NCBI GenBank assembly: GCA_038373885.1
Contig: JAWZYV010010236.1
Location: 1-64,000, forward strand
Length of the DNA: 64,000 nucleotides
Source of the DNA: Cheiracanthium punctorium
Taxonomy: Eukaryota; Arthropoda; Arachnida; Araneae; Cheiracanthiidae
Direction: 5' to 3'
The notes below the pieces were generated by a model. It saw nothing but the letters and a program-made list of their open reading frames with translations. It was not told the origin of the DNA and did no database searches. Below are positions 12,197 to 23,992 of this stretch, piece after piece. Position numbers and translations under genes: made by a program. Numbering within the stretch: position 1 is the stretch's first letter; each line of letters starts with the position of its first letter.

Positions 12197-14089
12197 CAGC
12201 TGCGGAAAAAAAAAAAGTCCCACTTGTATTTTTCTCGGCCGTCGTTCGTCGTGCAGCAAAGTTACAGATACCAATCGTTTACGATTGACGTACACTTTAA
12301 TTTGCTATGCATAAAAATTGCATAAGGGGCCATCTACATATTAAAATTCGCATCAACTTTTTTTTCTCAATAGTAATCCCTAGATTTCACTTCATATTTC
12401 AAAAATTTAGCTCATTTTAACCCCGGATACCCATTTTCAAGATATTTAAACTGAAATTGGATGAGTTATGAGCTTCCAAAATTCCCCTCCCCATATGTTA
12501 AAATATTTTTTCATACTTCAATTCATATCTCATATAATAATGATAATAAGAAGCTGATTTTTATTCGTACTATTAGAACTAAACAACCCAACCATAATTT
12601 AATGTTATTATGACTTTTAATAAAATATTAATATGAATTATGAATTATTAAATTAATATTCAAAAAAATTATGAATAGCGACCGAATCAAATTTTGATGG
12701 AAATAGATGCAGAAAGTAATATTACATGGCTGTGCAAAATTTTTACGTTCAGTAGTTTAATTTATATTAAATAAAATATGTTATTTTCACGAGTTAAGGG
12801 ACCATATATAAATTTATTAAGTGACAATTTTTTGAAAATTGCATAAAATAAACGTAAAATAGATTTATTTTGTGCAAAAACACAGTAAAAGATTAAAAAA
12901 TATCAAAATTTGAAGCAACTAAATTAGAGGATTTTACAGTTTAGTGGTGATTCTATAAAGCGTCTATTGTTGCGTCCGCTACCATAATCCCACAAATAAA
13001 ATATTTTCCAGCTATAGAATTAGATTCAGTAGATGTATTTCTTTTAATACAGCATCCTATTTCTGAAAAACTAACATCCTCAACTTTCCAGGCCTGAATG
13101 TGACCCCTTTTAATATCGGAAATATTAAGTCTTTGGACTCCCCATACTTTATCAAACATTCAAAAAAACATTCAAAATCACGTTTTTCTGTCTAAATTTT
13201 CATCTGACTATAAATTAAAATATCGCCAAAAGTCTTAAGAATATTGCACATTGCAGACGATAAATGAAGAAAGTGAAATAACAAACACAGTGGTAATATT
13301 GGGTTGGCTAAAAAGTAATTGCGTTTTTTACAGGAAATTCAAACAAATAAATTTTCAATCATTAAACCGTTCTTCAAGTTCGACCATAGCTGATTAATAT
13401 TCATGCTTGTAGTCAGAGGAGCAGAGAGCAGCCTCTAACTCCTGCCAACATTTCAGCTGTCTAAGAGAAACATCAAGGGAAATACTGAATAACAATTTCA
13501 AAATTAGAAAGATTTTCAAAATCGTGAGCAGTCGTTTTGCATTTTTCCCTTAAATCATGTGTACGGACTAAGGAAGTTATGAACTCACGGGTCATTTGGG
13601 CCACAGACTAAACATTCTAATTTCTATCCTTGATATTCTCAGTACAAAAAACTTTGACAGATGGAAACAATATTTTCCTTGATAATAATATTTATTTCTT
13701 TTAACTCTCACGAGCGAAATTAATGAAAGGCGAGAAGCTCGGAACCTACAAATAGCGTTTTTCAATTTGCAGAAAGTCCCTTAAAAACGTGCAAAAATTA
13801 ATTTGCAACATCTCCGAAAACTATCGTAGAAAATTGATGAAAATTTATATTTAGGGTAATTTGAAGGTTTTCTTTCGTTTAATAAAATCAAAATACGGTG
13901 TTGCCATTGAGAAAAACGAAGTTGATGCATTATTAAATATGAAGACGGCCCCTTATGCAAATTAAATGAATAATAAATTAAAGTATGCGTTATTTGCAAA
14001 CGAATGGTATATATAACTTTGCTGTACGACGAACGACGGCGAAATAAAGAGCAAGTGGGACTTTTTTTTCCCGCAGCTGTACATGTTTA
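12197..14089. mobile_element. Tc1/mariner-type element with long TIRs
   Basis: The terminal inverted repeats are about 90 bp long. They begin CAGCTGCGG, followed by an A-run and AAGTCCCACTTG, and further in share GCCGTCGTTCGTCG. The element is flanked by TA on both sides within ACATG/CATGT. It carries a Tc1-type helix-turn-helix remnant on the minus strand. A separate mariner-like terminus (TTGGGTTGGCTAAAAAGTAA) begins near 13300, so a second element may be nested within it. Confidence 0.8.
12953..13159 (-). pseudogene. Tc1-type transposase, N-terminal helix-turn-helix remnant
   Basis: This 68-codon frame lies inside the long-TIR element. Residues 18-44 begin RGHIQAWKVEDVSFSEIG and continue to KRNTST. 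They fit the Tc1-family DNA-binding pattern RGxIxxxxxxGxSxxxIxxxxxRxxST, which in intact proteins binds the TIR. The rest of the N-terminal domain and the catalytic DDE domain are missing or shifted out of frame, so no active transposase can be made. The family call comes from motif resemblance only. Confidence 0.6.
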
Positions 14090-14339
14090 ACGAGGGTTTT
14101 ATCACAAGGTGCGGATGACCTGTATAGAACTCGTAAACAACAGACTATTGTACACCACGATTTATAAAAAAATAATCCATTTATTCACTTAATATAACCA
14201 GGATCAGGACGGTCGATTAAAATCCATATATCATAAAACTTAGAATACACCAAAATGCTGTTAGCTTAAATTTTTTAGAACAGAAACAAATAATAATCAG
14301 TTTTACAACGCGTTTCACATATCTTTTAAAAACAAGTCT

Positions 14340-14455
14340 CGTTGATAAATCACGGAGCAACTATAACAATCGCTACACTGATTGGTTACATCCACGGCTT
14401 GTTGATAATTCACGAGTCATTATAATATTCGTTACACTAATTCGTTGCACATGTT
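14340..14455. repeat. Two tandem diverged units of about 60 bp
   Basis: The phrase TTGATAAWTCACGRG...TATAA..TTCG/CTACACT..TTGGT/CGT occurs twice in a row. It is a short noncoding tandem duplication. Confidence 0.55.
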
Positions 14456-14640
14456 ATTTCATCTGCACAACAAACTCAAGTATTTGCGTAAATAAAAGAC
14501 AGAGAAAGAGGAAATTTCGTGGCGTCTAATGCACCCGTTCAACCCAGGTGTATAATAGGTTGGTTCTTTCCGACAATTGAAATGACACAACAGAGGATAC
14601 ATTTTTCAAGTGCCCAGGGAAAATTTCCAGAGAATAATCT

Positions 14641-14706
14641 TATTTTATGTAAAACCTGACTAAGAATTTTTTTTTCAAATTTCTCAGTCAGGTTTTACAT
14701 AAAATA
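14641..14706. repeat. Perfect 21-bp inverted repeat (hairpin)
   Basis: The arms at 14641-14661 and 14686-14706 are exact complements, beginning TATTTTATGTAAAACCTGAC. A T-rich loop of 24 bases separates them. No adjacent gene suggests a terminator role. Confidence 0.85.
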
Positions 14707-14868
14707 CTCAAATTTCTCAAATACTCAATTAAGAATTGCAAAATGACTTCGCATTCTTGCGTGATATTGAATCGTCTCGTTGTACCCTACTCAATATTGA
14801 AATTTGTAAACGATCGTTTGGCACACTTTGCCTGTCTATTTCCTGTAAAATACTATTAATAAATTGCT

Positions 14869-15297
14869 GTCCCGCAGTGGCCTAGCCACTAAACTCGTTC
14901 CCGCAAGAAAACGGAAAGGGAAGCAGCACCGGTTTGCATAGTGTTAGGAGGGTGAACTCCTCTCTCGGTTGGACTGCTGTGGGACTCATGGGAGCTGATG
15001 CACATAAATTCAGTCGCGGGTCCAATGCTCTCCATGTTCAAACGATACCAATGGGGGGGACAATTTCAGGTGCTAGGTCTCTCATCCGGAATGGGTTCAA
15101 AAGGAGACTCCGAGCTAGGAGACCCAGATTAATTATTAGGAGATCCCCATGGATTGGGAGACCCCGATCTAAGTCTGTCTTCCTTCCACTGGATTCCGCT
15201 CATTTAAATGGAAGTCGCTCCTTTCGCCCGTCGCCGTCCTATGTGGAGGACCTGACAATGATCCGCTGTTTCCAGGGGGCATTAGTAACAACAACAG
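14869..15297 (+). mobile_element. SINE family A, intact copy with 12-bp target duplication
   Basis: It starts GTCCCGCAGTGGCCTAGCC and ends ...GTAACAACAACAG. It is bounded by an exact 12-bp direct repeat, TAATAAATTGCT, at 14857-14868 and 15298-15309, the hallmark of target-primed insertion. The head has a box A-like TGGCCTAGCC. The box B position is clearer in the copy at 17921, where it reads GGTTCGACTG. Seven more full or partial copies occur in the window. The apparent 129-codon frame across it is not a gene. Confidence 0.82.
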
Positions 15298-15351
15298 TAA
15301 TAAATTGCTTAGTAGTAGAATAATACTATAATTATAATAATAATTATAATA

Positions 15352-15683
15352 CAGTGATCTCTCACTTATGCCCGTTTCAAGAGGCCGACTTAAAATCGCG
15401 TATAAATGAAAGTCGCGTATGCCTGGGGGAATCTTGCTTTCTAACTCTTGATCTCAATTATGAAAGACAAAACATAAAAAAATCCTTAGTAATATTTTTT
15501 CAGTTAAAACGAATAATATTATTTTTTTTAAATATTTAAATACACGATTTAGTTTAGATTTTTTAAATTCAAAAATAAGTGAGAGGCCTGCATTATTCTT
15601 TTCCCTCGTGACGGCACCTTCCGAAATTCGCGCGTAAAAGAGAACCGCGTATAATTTAGAAGCGTATAAGTGAGAGGTCACTG
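15352..15683. mobile_element. pogo/Tigger-like MITE, copy 1
   Basis: The left end reads CAGTGATCTCTCACTTATGC after a TA. The right end read inward is CAGTGACCTCTCACTTATAC, giving TIRs of about 20 bp plus further imperfect pairing. The right flank is CA rather than TA. A larger relative lies at 35478-36155. It is noncoding. Confidence 0.72.
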
Positions 15684-15689
15684 CAATAA

Positions 15690-17190
15690 TAGATAGATAG
15701 ATAGGTTATACCAAATATTTATAAAATTCTAGAAACACTGAACATCCAACGAAAACTATCCGAAATACTGCATAAACTGATTTTCCACAGACATCTGGTA
15801 GGGAAAAAATATATCTATATAATAAAAGAAAAAGAAAAGGAAAATAGCAAGCGAATTTATTTTCCCGACAAAATTACTTTCTCCTTGTCATTCCGTTCTC
15901 TACATCGAATTTTATTTCCTTCCATTGAATAAAAACGAATAAATTTCTATCAAATTTGCATTTCTTCCCCGGAGGAAACTTCATAAGCTCTGACATTCAT
16001 TCCAAACAAGTCCTTTGTAAGTATTTACATTGTAAAAAGGGACAATGAATTTCATTCCTTAATGGAAAGAATTTCATAAATTTAAAGGAATGTTCTCTTT
16101 TTTTTATAGGGGGGGAGGATAAGTGGTGGCGGAAGGGTGGGAGAGGAAAGTATGTTGCAAATCACAATGAGATGACAAGGAAAAATGAATATGCTTTCAG
16201 CGTATTGATTGTCCTTGTAAAAGATTTCATATGCTTTCTCCTTCTGTCTTACAATCTCCTGACCATGATAAAAAAAATGAATTAAAAGACAGTTACATGG
16301 CGAAGCATCTCCTTGGGATATCATTTTTATGCAAATTAAAATGTGGATAGCTACATATTATGTTTAGGATGCGTATTAGATAATTACTGCACGTAAAATA
16401 CATAACAGGTTATGTATTTTACGGTTCTACAGCTATGCTTGAATCGTTTATTATCTGAACTCCCATTTAATGAAAACGGTATCATTTATACTAGTTGCAC
16501 ATTTGTAATACACTGAAAAAAGTATGTATTGCTTGTAACTGCATGTTTTGCTGGTGCTGTTTGTAGCTACAGCAAAGCAAGCAGAAAAAAAAGCGAAATA
16601 TTTTTTCAGCGTATTGTCGTAACTTAAATAGAAGAACTGCTTTGTGTGCTTGCAGGAATTATCTAACACTCGTATTAAAATTGTATGAATATTGTTTAGG
16701 TGCACACGACGAAAAAGAATTGGATACCTTGCAGATGCATAATATTCATTTGTGTATAGTACAGGCGTATAAGTTCATTATGAAGTCTAAAGTAATACTA
16801 CTGCATAAGTTATGTCTGAATCAAGTTTTGCGATTAATGATATTTCAAACAGTACGTATTTTATTTTGTCTGTGTAAAGCATTCAATATTCATCAATGCT
16901 TCCTAAATTGCATAACTTCAAGCAACAGTTATGTGGAAAAAAATATCAATTTTTAATATTATTATTATTATTTGCCCTTTTTTGGCTAAACCTGCAAGTA
17001 ACTTTAACAATTAAAATATTCATTTTTCTGCTTTAGTTTTGGTTATGCATATTATTCTTAAATCACGTTTCTAAGCATGAATGTTCCAGAGCCTTGATGA
17101 AAGTACTAGTTAGCCATAACATACAAAATTCACACATTTATGCCAGCGTCATTAACAAAATGAACTAATTTCTCTGCTCAATACTTTGCA
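15690..17190. other. AT-rich stretch without gene
   Basis: Nothing beyond (TAGA)n, short inverted motifs and AT-biased open frames is visible, apart from the palindrome listed separately at 16392. Confidence 0.55.
16392..16423. repeat. Perfect 15-bp palindrome with 2-base centre
   Basis: CGTAAAATACATAAC is followed by AG and then its exact reverse complement. Such a tight palindrome can extrude as a cruciform. Function unknown. Confidence 0.9.
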
Positions 17191-17198
17191 GTCTTTAG

Positions 17199-17247
17199 GT
17201 TTGATGTATGTTTTAAACATTTGGAATGTTTAAAACATGCATCAAAC
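17199..17247. repeat. 23-bp inverted repeat with 3-base loop
   Basis: The left arm GTTTGATGTATGTTTTAAAC plus ATT pairs with 17225-17247 with one mismatch, around the loop TGG. No gene lies beside it. Confidence 0.88.
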
Positions 17248-17920
17248 AAAAAGAAACTCTTACTGATACTTTAGCTGGCATTGTCCGCTTATTATAGCTT
17301 CCTTTATTATTTCCTTCTCTTAAATAAGTTATGGGCCTAATTAAACAAAACAGCCTAAAACGAAGGTCTGACACATTCTGAAAACTAACATGCTAAAGCC
17401 CATTAAAATTTCTGAGTGCTTAAAAGTTACTTTCTAAGCACTGTTTCACTAACAAGCTCAGCATATATCACCCTGCATCCTTTTGCATAAAGAAAGAAAT
17501 TAGAATCATTTCTGTCCCTGTTTGCGTGCAAATATATCCTCGTGATGAAAGAGTTAAAATGGGTGCTTCTAAATATCAAGATTCGGATATAGGTTAGTGA
17601 ATATATTACTTTCCCCTGTAATAAAAAAATTAAGCATTGTAAACACGATAAAAGGAAGGAGAATCATAAAACTTCTGTCAGATTTTCACTATCTCTTAGC
17701 CATTTGCATGTAAACTAAGAGAATTTTTCCATTAGTAAAATAACTTGTACACAAATTTGTATTATAAAACTCATTCAGGATAAGGATGCAATTTAAAAGT
17801 AGAGTTATGTCTACTAACGTACGAGACAGTATTTAGTGTAATTAGAAAACCACTATGAGAGAGATCATTATTAACCAACTATTCAACTTGGTTATAGTTC
17901 TCTTGTTTATGTAAATAACT

Positions 17921-18305
17921 GTCCCGCAGTGGTCTGGGCGCTAAACTTCGTTCTCGTTAGAAAATGTCAAGTGAAGCAGCATCCGGCTTGGCCAGTGCTT
18001 GTGAGGGTCAATTTCCCCTCGGTTCGACTGCTGCGGGACCATGTACGCTAATGGGACCTGGTGCACGTAAAATCTGTCGTGGCTCCAATGTCCTCCAAGT
18101 TGTTAAACGATACCTGTAGGGGTGCCAATTTTAGGGGGTTGATCCCTCCTCTTGGTTCAAAATTAGGGGATCGTACTTCCTCCCATCGGGGTCCTAAAAA
18201 TGGAAGGCGCACCCTCTCTGCCCATCGCTCCCCACCTGTGGGGGGGGGGGGATCTGGCACTACCGATTGCGGTTGCGAGGGGGCATCAGTAACACAACAA
18301 CATGG
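17921..18305 (+). mobile_element. SINE family A, copy with 8-bp target duplication
   Basis: It begins GTCCCGCAGTGGTCTGGGCG, contains the box B-like GGTTCGACTG, and ends near AACACAACAACATGG. The direct repeat AAATAACT flanks it at 17913-17920 and 18306-18313. A poly-G tract near 18240 interrupts the body. Confidence 0.8.
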
Positions 18306-18313
18306 AAATAACT

Positions 18314-19305
18314 GGGTTACAACATCAAAACACTTTCTTTGTAGACTTTCAACGCTATTACAATTTCGTATAACGAACTAATTCAAACAGGTATTACCGC
18401 GCTTAGCCTTGTTAGAAAAAATGAAAGACAAAAAAAGATTAATACTTTTTTTTTGTTTTTTTGGGGGGGGAATAGTGAAGTATATTAAGCCATATATTTA
18501 AGAGTAAAAACTTGTTTCCTACTGACGTGAAATATATCAGGTGTTAAAATGACTGCCGTAAGCAAAAATAAAAAATGTATACATAAAAAACATATCTGTA
18601 CATTAAAAAAATTAAATGCACATGTGTATCATGAGACAGAAAACTCTCTCTACATCTGCAGTAAAGTAGTCACTTACGAACACGAAATTAATTAAATAAG
18701 TAAAATAAAATTTGATAAGGACTAGAACTTTGCCATTTTGAAGAGAAAAAAAAATGTGAATAGAAAATGAGCAAATATAAAGTGAGATGGAAAAAAAATG
18801 TCCAAGAAAGATAGCTGTGCGGAGAGTTATAACGAAAACACATTCAAAGGTTACAGAATGAGATCAACACAACTAAATTATACGTATTTTTTAAACCGAT
18901 GTAAGTCAAAAATGTTTTAGATGTTTTAGTTTGGTCGTCATTGTCAAGCCAATATCTTCTATGTGCAAAAAGTTCATTTATTATTACCAGATTTTATTAA
19001 CGGTTATTCTATCACAACATTCTGGCTGATTCACATGACATGTGTTATTAGCGATCACAATTCACCGTATAAAGCTTAGAGTCACATAAATGTCTTTTTA
19101 TACGAAAATTTGATTAGTCAACTCATAATATTTGCAATCTCCTAAAACTCATAATAGTTGCAATCTCCAAAAAATGCACATAGCAGATATTTATTTAACA
19201 ACGACGGTATATATATGTACATATAAACATGAATACTAACCTTCACAAAAATAGGGAAAGAACAGAGGTGGAGAATTAAGAAGTGTTAAGATGAGAGGAA
19301 TGTAG
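18314..19305. other. AT-rich stretch without gene
   Basis: I see no coding sequence or element ends. A- and T-runs and a G8 tract are present. Confidence 0.5.
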
Positions 19306-19933
19306 AAGCTTTCATCTGTGGATTGTGCCGCCCAGTCGCTTATAGATCCGTTCTATTACGCCTTGTGTCTGGGTTCATTTCCCGGCTTAAGCTTCGGTGT
19401 CAACGCCTTTCACAGGCAGTAATGTTGGCTACCCGTTCGATTCCCCCATAATAAAATGGAAAATACAGTAGACCCCCTCTATAACACGGTACATACGATC
19501 CGTGTTGTACGAGTCCTGAGCTGTGCTACACCTGGAGTGTAAACCACGCTATTCAACCGCTGCACACCTTATTTGGAGCAATTTATTTCACAAATAACTT
19601 AAATACTGCTTACTTGATACTACGTATGCACTAGATAGCTGATAGCTGATATGTACATTCTCTAAATGAAATCGGGTATTCGATTCGCAAATTTATTTTA
19701 ATAAAACGCTTTACTTCTCAAGTTGAAATAAAATAAAATAAATCATACAAAAGTTCTTTCAGATACGTTTAATGTACACCACAATTAGATAAAGCAGACG
19801 ATATACGAGTCTCATTTATAACGTATTCTAGGGAACCCGATCGCAATATTTCGCCGTGTTCTAGGGGGGTCTACTTTGCCTTAGGGCTGGAGTGGTGGCG
19901 TATACCTAATCGGCAAGTGCCCGCCCGTTATTT
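19306..19933 (+). mobile_element. tRNA-derived SINE family B, interrupted by a TIR MITE
   Basis: The segment from about 19320 carries TGTGTCTGGGTTCATTTCCC, a degraded tRNA box B, then GGCTTCGGTGTCAACGCC, as in the better copy at 25553. After the insertion at 19467-19869 the SINE tail resumes with GGCTGGAGTGGTGGCGTATA and CGGCAAGTGCCCGCC. The interruption shows the SINE is older than the MITE. Confidence 0.6.
19467..19869. mobile_element. pogo/Tigger-like MITE nested in a SINE
   Basis: The left end CAGTAGACCCCCTCTATAAC follows a TA. The right end contains the inverse CGTGTTCTAGGGGGGTCTAC. The TIR of about 23 bp resembles pogo-class ends. The right TA is lost. The interior is AT-rich and noncoding. 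Confidence 0.65.
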
Positions 19934-20694
19934 AAAGAAAGGTACATTTATTGTTCCACAAAACGTCATTGCTTGTTCTTCGTACGAGTATTAAAATGAA
20001 AACACTTTCACTATCTAAATAAACAGTGTGTTTTATTAATAAATTAAAATGTCAGCTCTGTGAAATGAACTGAATGTGAAATTAATGTGAACTTTTAAGA
20101 CATCCTTTATAAGCTTGAGTTTGGTATGAAGAAGCTTATTTCTTTTTTAATTATAAGTGATTTTTTTTATCCACATACTTTTTATATTGTTGAAAATGGC
20201 TGAATTCAGTGATTAGGGTAAGTATCGCGTCCCTACTGATATTATAAATTCAGTTACAACAAACTAAACTACCAAACTAAAACACTAACCTTGAAATAGA
20301 ATAATATGTCGGGCTTCTTGTCGTCTCGAATTTCCATCTGTGTTATTCGGGGGTAAAATACGCTTTATATCGTTTTTAATATGCCTATATCTTGTATTAT
20401 TACACACTACACAAATACCATAACATAACAGGAATATCACATCACATAAGTACAGTAAGATAAAAAAAGAACATATTTTTTCCAGCGTTGCCAAAAAAAA
20501 TAGAGCGAAGCAAGCTAATTTTTTTCTTTCTTTCTTGCTTCATTTATGTCCATGCATACCGAATGCAGGTGGAAGAGCGTCTTTCGCAACACTAAGACTG
20601 CAACTCTTACGTATCAATAAAAATGAAAGCTTGCAAAAATATTTGCCGTATGCTTTCCTGTGGTTCTCCTACATAGCTCATAAAAGTAGCCTTA
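19934..20694. other. AT-rich stretch without gene
   Basis: No domain-bearing frame or element boundary is visible. T-runs are frequent. Confidence 0.5.
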
Positions 20695-20938
20695 CATGTA
20701 AACTTAAAGGCGAAAAGAATAAATGTGGCATGTTTTTGTGGAGCTATAATGTCCATGCCGTAAAAGTTGTTTTACAGGCAAGTTTAAAAACTAAAACTGT
20801 GGCATGGTTTTGGACTGTTATAGTGTCGATGCCGTAAAAGTAGTTTTACAGGCAAGTTTAAAAGTAATAAGAAAAACTGTGGCCTGTTTTGGAGCAGCTA
20901 TAGTGTCGATGCCGTAAAAGTAGTTTCACAGGCAGACA
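20695..20938. repeat. Tandem array, 3 units of 74-80 bp
   Basis: The motif ATGCCGTAAAAGTWGTTTYA recurs at 20755, 20829 and 20909, each followed by CAGGCA and preceded by a TGTGGC...TTTTGG block. The open frame from 20535 across the array follows from the repeat and is not a gene. Confidence 0.8.
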
Positions 20939-21444
20939 TAAAATAATTAATATAAAATTAGATTTAAGAAAACTAAAAGGACACATTTTTTAAAATACAC
21001 TAAATTCGTAAATGCATCGCTCTCAAACCTGGCAAAATTTTGGACATAGCTTTAAACAAAATACTTCAGCAGTAAATTTTGTGAGTACTTGTAAAAGAAA
21101 TTTAAGAGCCATTTCCATCGTTTATATGATAAGTAAACTTTTATAAACATATATATGCTTTTTGTACTGTGCTTCTAAACTGCCTAAGTCCGTAATGCAA
21201 TTCTTTTGAATGCTGCTATAAAAAAAAGAAAAAAAAACTATAATACAGTTTCGATGGAGAATCATCTTTTATAATCAGTAACAATATTATATCAATTTTG
21301 TTTAGTTTGAAACAGATGAATACCTACAAAATACGTTTTAAAAAATGACTACCCATAAAGCGTTATGTATTGGAATTCTTTTTTGTGCTTCTGTAAAAAA
21401 AGGTTAAATTCTAAGTACACTATCATCAATACTTTATTGTCATC

Positions 21445-21477
<33 letters not shown>

Positions 21478-22090
21478 TACCTGCGAAATTTTAAGTGAAT
21501 TGGATGCCTGGAATTGAGGGAAAATTGCTTCGTATATGCATACATGTGAATTCAAAAGGTATTAAAAATAGAATATATATCCGAAATCAATTTTTGTTAT
21601 TTTTATTCCTTAGCAATCAAGTTGCTTTCACATTGTTTTAAAGATATTTTTCATGAGATCTATCGTTCTTCATTAAAATATAGTGTTATTCATTATTCAT
21701 CGATACTCATTAAAATATAGTCGTAGCTTAGAGAGGTGCTGTCTGACTGCGTTCGGCGTGAAATATTTGCCACCTGCCAATAAAGGTGAATTCAAGTGAA
21801 TCGGTCGATAAGGAGAAAAAGAGATGCATATTATAGATTTTTCATTAGTTATATTGCAAATCAGGAATCTGGTTTGCATTATTTTAAATGCGTAAACTGA
21901 TTCATTGTAAGTTTCAAAATATCATCGCAGTAAGCAAAGCGTTATTTCTTGAAACTGCGTCTGAGTAATTTAGCGACCAGCGCACATCTGAGTGGCCCCC
22001 CGAACAACTAATGGATGTGCACGTTTCTGCCTCTAAACCGGATTTTTATGTTTCTACCGTATCGGTATTCAAACAGAAGAAATCGGCACA
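20939..22090. other. AT-rich stretch with a long poly-T tract
   Basis: An uninterrupted T-run of roughly 28 bases lies at about 21448-21476. No gene or element ends are seen. Confidence 0.5.
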
Positions 22091-22700
22091 TTCCTGCTCT
22101 GTACTCTCCACTTTAACATGGGGCGGCTTCCATCAGCAAGATTCGCTCATCAATCCTCTGCTTCCTGTATCATAGGCTATCAACAACATCAGCAGAGCTT
22201 CATCAGTAAATTCCAGAGCCAACGGCAATCAACAGCATGCGGAGTACATCGACGAAAGCTGACAGTGCTCTTAGTGGAAGACTGGCTACGCAAAACTCGA
22301 CGGAGCTCTCATATTTCCCAGCGACATCATTTGTATTTGTCTTTCTGTCGGCTTCCCTGTCGTAAACGAGTATGCAGCTCACCTTATGTTTGTGCCGATT
22401 CCTGCAGACGTCCGTCCTTCAATCGCCGTCAACAGACGTCGAACCTTCAACCGCCACCGAGGAGGAAATACACCCCTGCAATGTTTTCGTCTGTACTTCC
22501 ATATGTAACTTGCAAAACTGAAAAACGGATAGACGTAGAATATTGGAACTTCGTGTTTACGACTATTGTAATAATTTTTTATCGCCTGTTGTTTTTTTCT
22601 GTTGTTGATGATTGTTTCAATCGAATGGGTAGTTTATTAAAAGGTCACTCAAAACACTTTCTCAATGCATTAAGGTCTGTGGAATTTTCAATACATTAAG
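22091..22700. other. GC-richer island with unassigned open frame
   Basis: A 193-codon frame (22118-22699, plus) crosses a locally GC-richer island, but the translation is Ser/Arg/Gln-rich without a recognisable domain, and the last third is AT-rich and low quality. It could be part of an old retroelement or a diverged repeat. I do not call a gene. Confidence 0.3.
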
Positions 22701-23990
22701 AGTCTATAAGGTGATTCCATGAAAACATGTAAATTTTAAAATCTTATTTCCATTATTTCTTTGTTATTTATTGATAAATCAGATGTTACATATTATGTTT
22801 TGAATAAGAAATCATTCTCTCTTCTGGAATGGCAACACAAGAGCTTAAAAATAATTACTCTGTTCTAAAGAAGGTGTTGAATTTTAGTGTAAAATTTCTA
22901 AGATTACTTAGAATAATGAAAATCAACAGAAACTTGTGACTTTAACCCTATAGGTAAGTTTGATGGTCGAAGGTTCCATGTCATTAAACTTTAAAATCTA
23001 GTTAGTTTTTTAATAAGCATGGTATCGCACAAATAAACTTCTTTTTTGTGTCCCGAGCGTGACATAAAAAAGATTAAGATCTCATGCAGGATAAAGAAAG
23101 ACAGCAAATTGTAGTTTGAATAACATTTCTAAAGCACATAAGGGTAGTACCCATAGTGGTGCACATGATGTAGTACACATAAAGTAGTTTCAGAATGTGG
23201 TCAGGCTTTTTAAAAAATAATAATTAAAAACAAAACGGTCCAGCACGTGACAGACTGTATAAGATAAATACTTTCAAACTATAAATTTTGAGACCGTCTT
23301 TATTATGCATCGTTATTTGAATTTTTTGAGGGTTTTTTTGTTTATAGAACATACAAGGAGCGCTGCCCCTTCAAGCCAATCCCAAGAATAGCTTTTGTGA
23401 TCCTTTGGGGATCACTACATGCTCCTGGAAGCTTCTGCTACGCTCGTTAAACATATAACTTTATATTTTTCTCGCAGATTTGTGCAATACATGGAAGATA
23501 ATTAGATTTCGAATTCAATGGCGTGTTTAGTGCGAAAAACAAAAACCCATTTTATATTGGCAGAAATGTTTTTAAAATTAATTTAATCTCATAAAATAAA
23601 ACCATGGCAATAGCGCATCAGATTATTCTTATCAGATTAATGTCACGTTACCATTCATTCCTTTTTTTTTTTGGATCGTCTTAAAAATATTTTTTAATAC
23701 TTTCTGTAAATGTTTTGACAATTTTGATTTATTTAATAAACTACTTAAATTAAATTCACTTCAGAAACCTTTAAGATTAAAAAATCTGCATAACAAATTT
23801 AACAAAAGTATGTCAAAAGTTCTCAGTTGTTAATGTTGCCAAAGATTGATTGATATTTTGAAGATATTTTTAAAAAGTTATGAAATCTTTGATGCACATT
23901 CTGTTTTATTAAAATGAAATTCCTTCAGATTAACTTCACATCTGTATGCTCTCCGTGAATTTTTCATTATAGTGGATAATGCATCATAAA
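22701..23990. other. AT-rich stretch without gene
   Basis: No coding or structural signal was recognised. A short GC-richer patch lies at 23350-23450. Confidence 0.5.
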
Positions 23991-23992
23991 TA

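Noticed and set aside
14934..15323. 129-codon frame
   Set aside because: It lies almost entirely within a SINE with a 12-bp target duplication.
22118..22699. 193-codon open frame, longest in the window
   Set aside because: It has no recognisable domain, a Ser/Arg/Gln-rich translation, a low-complexity last third, and equally long runs in another frame. Noted only as a GC-richer island.
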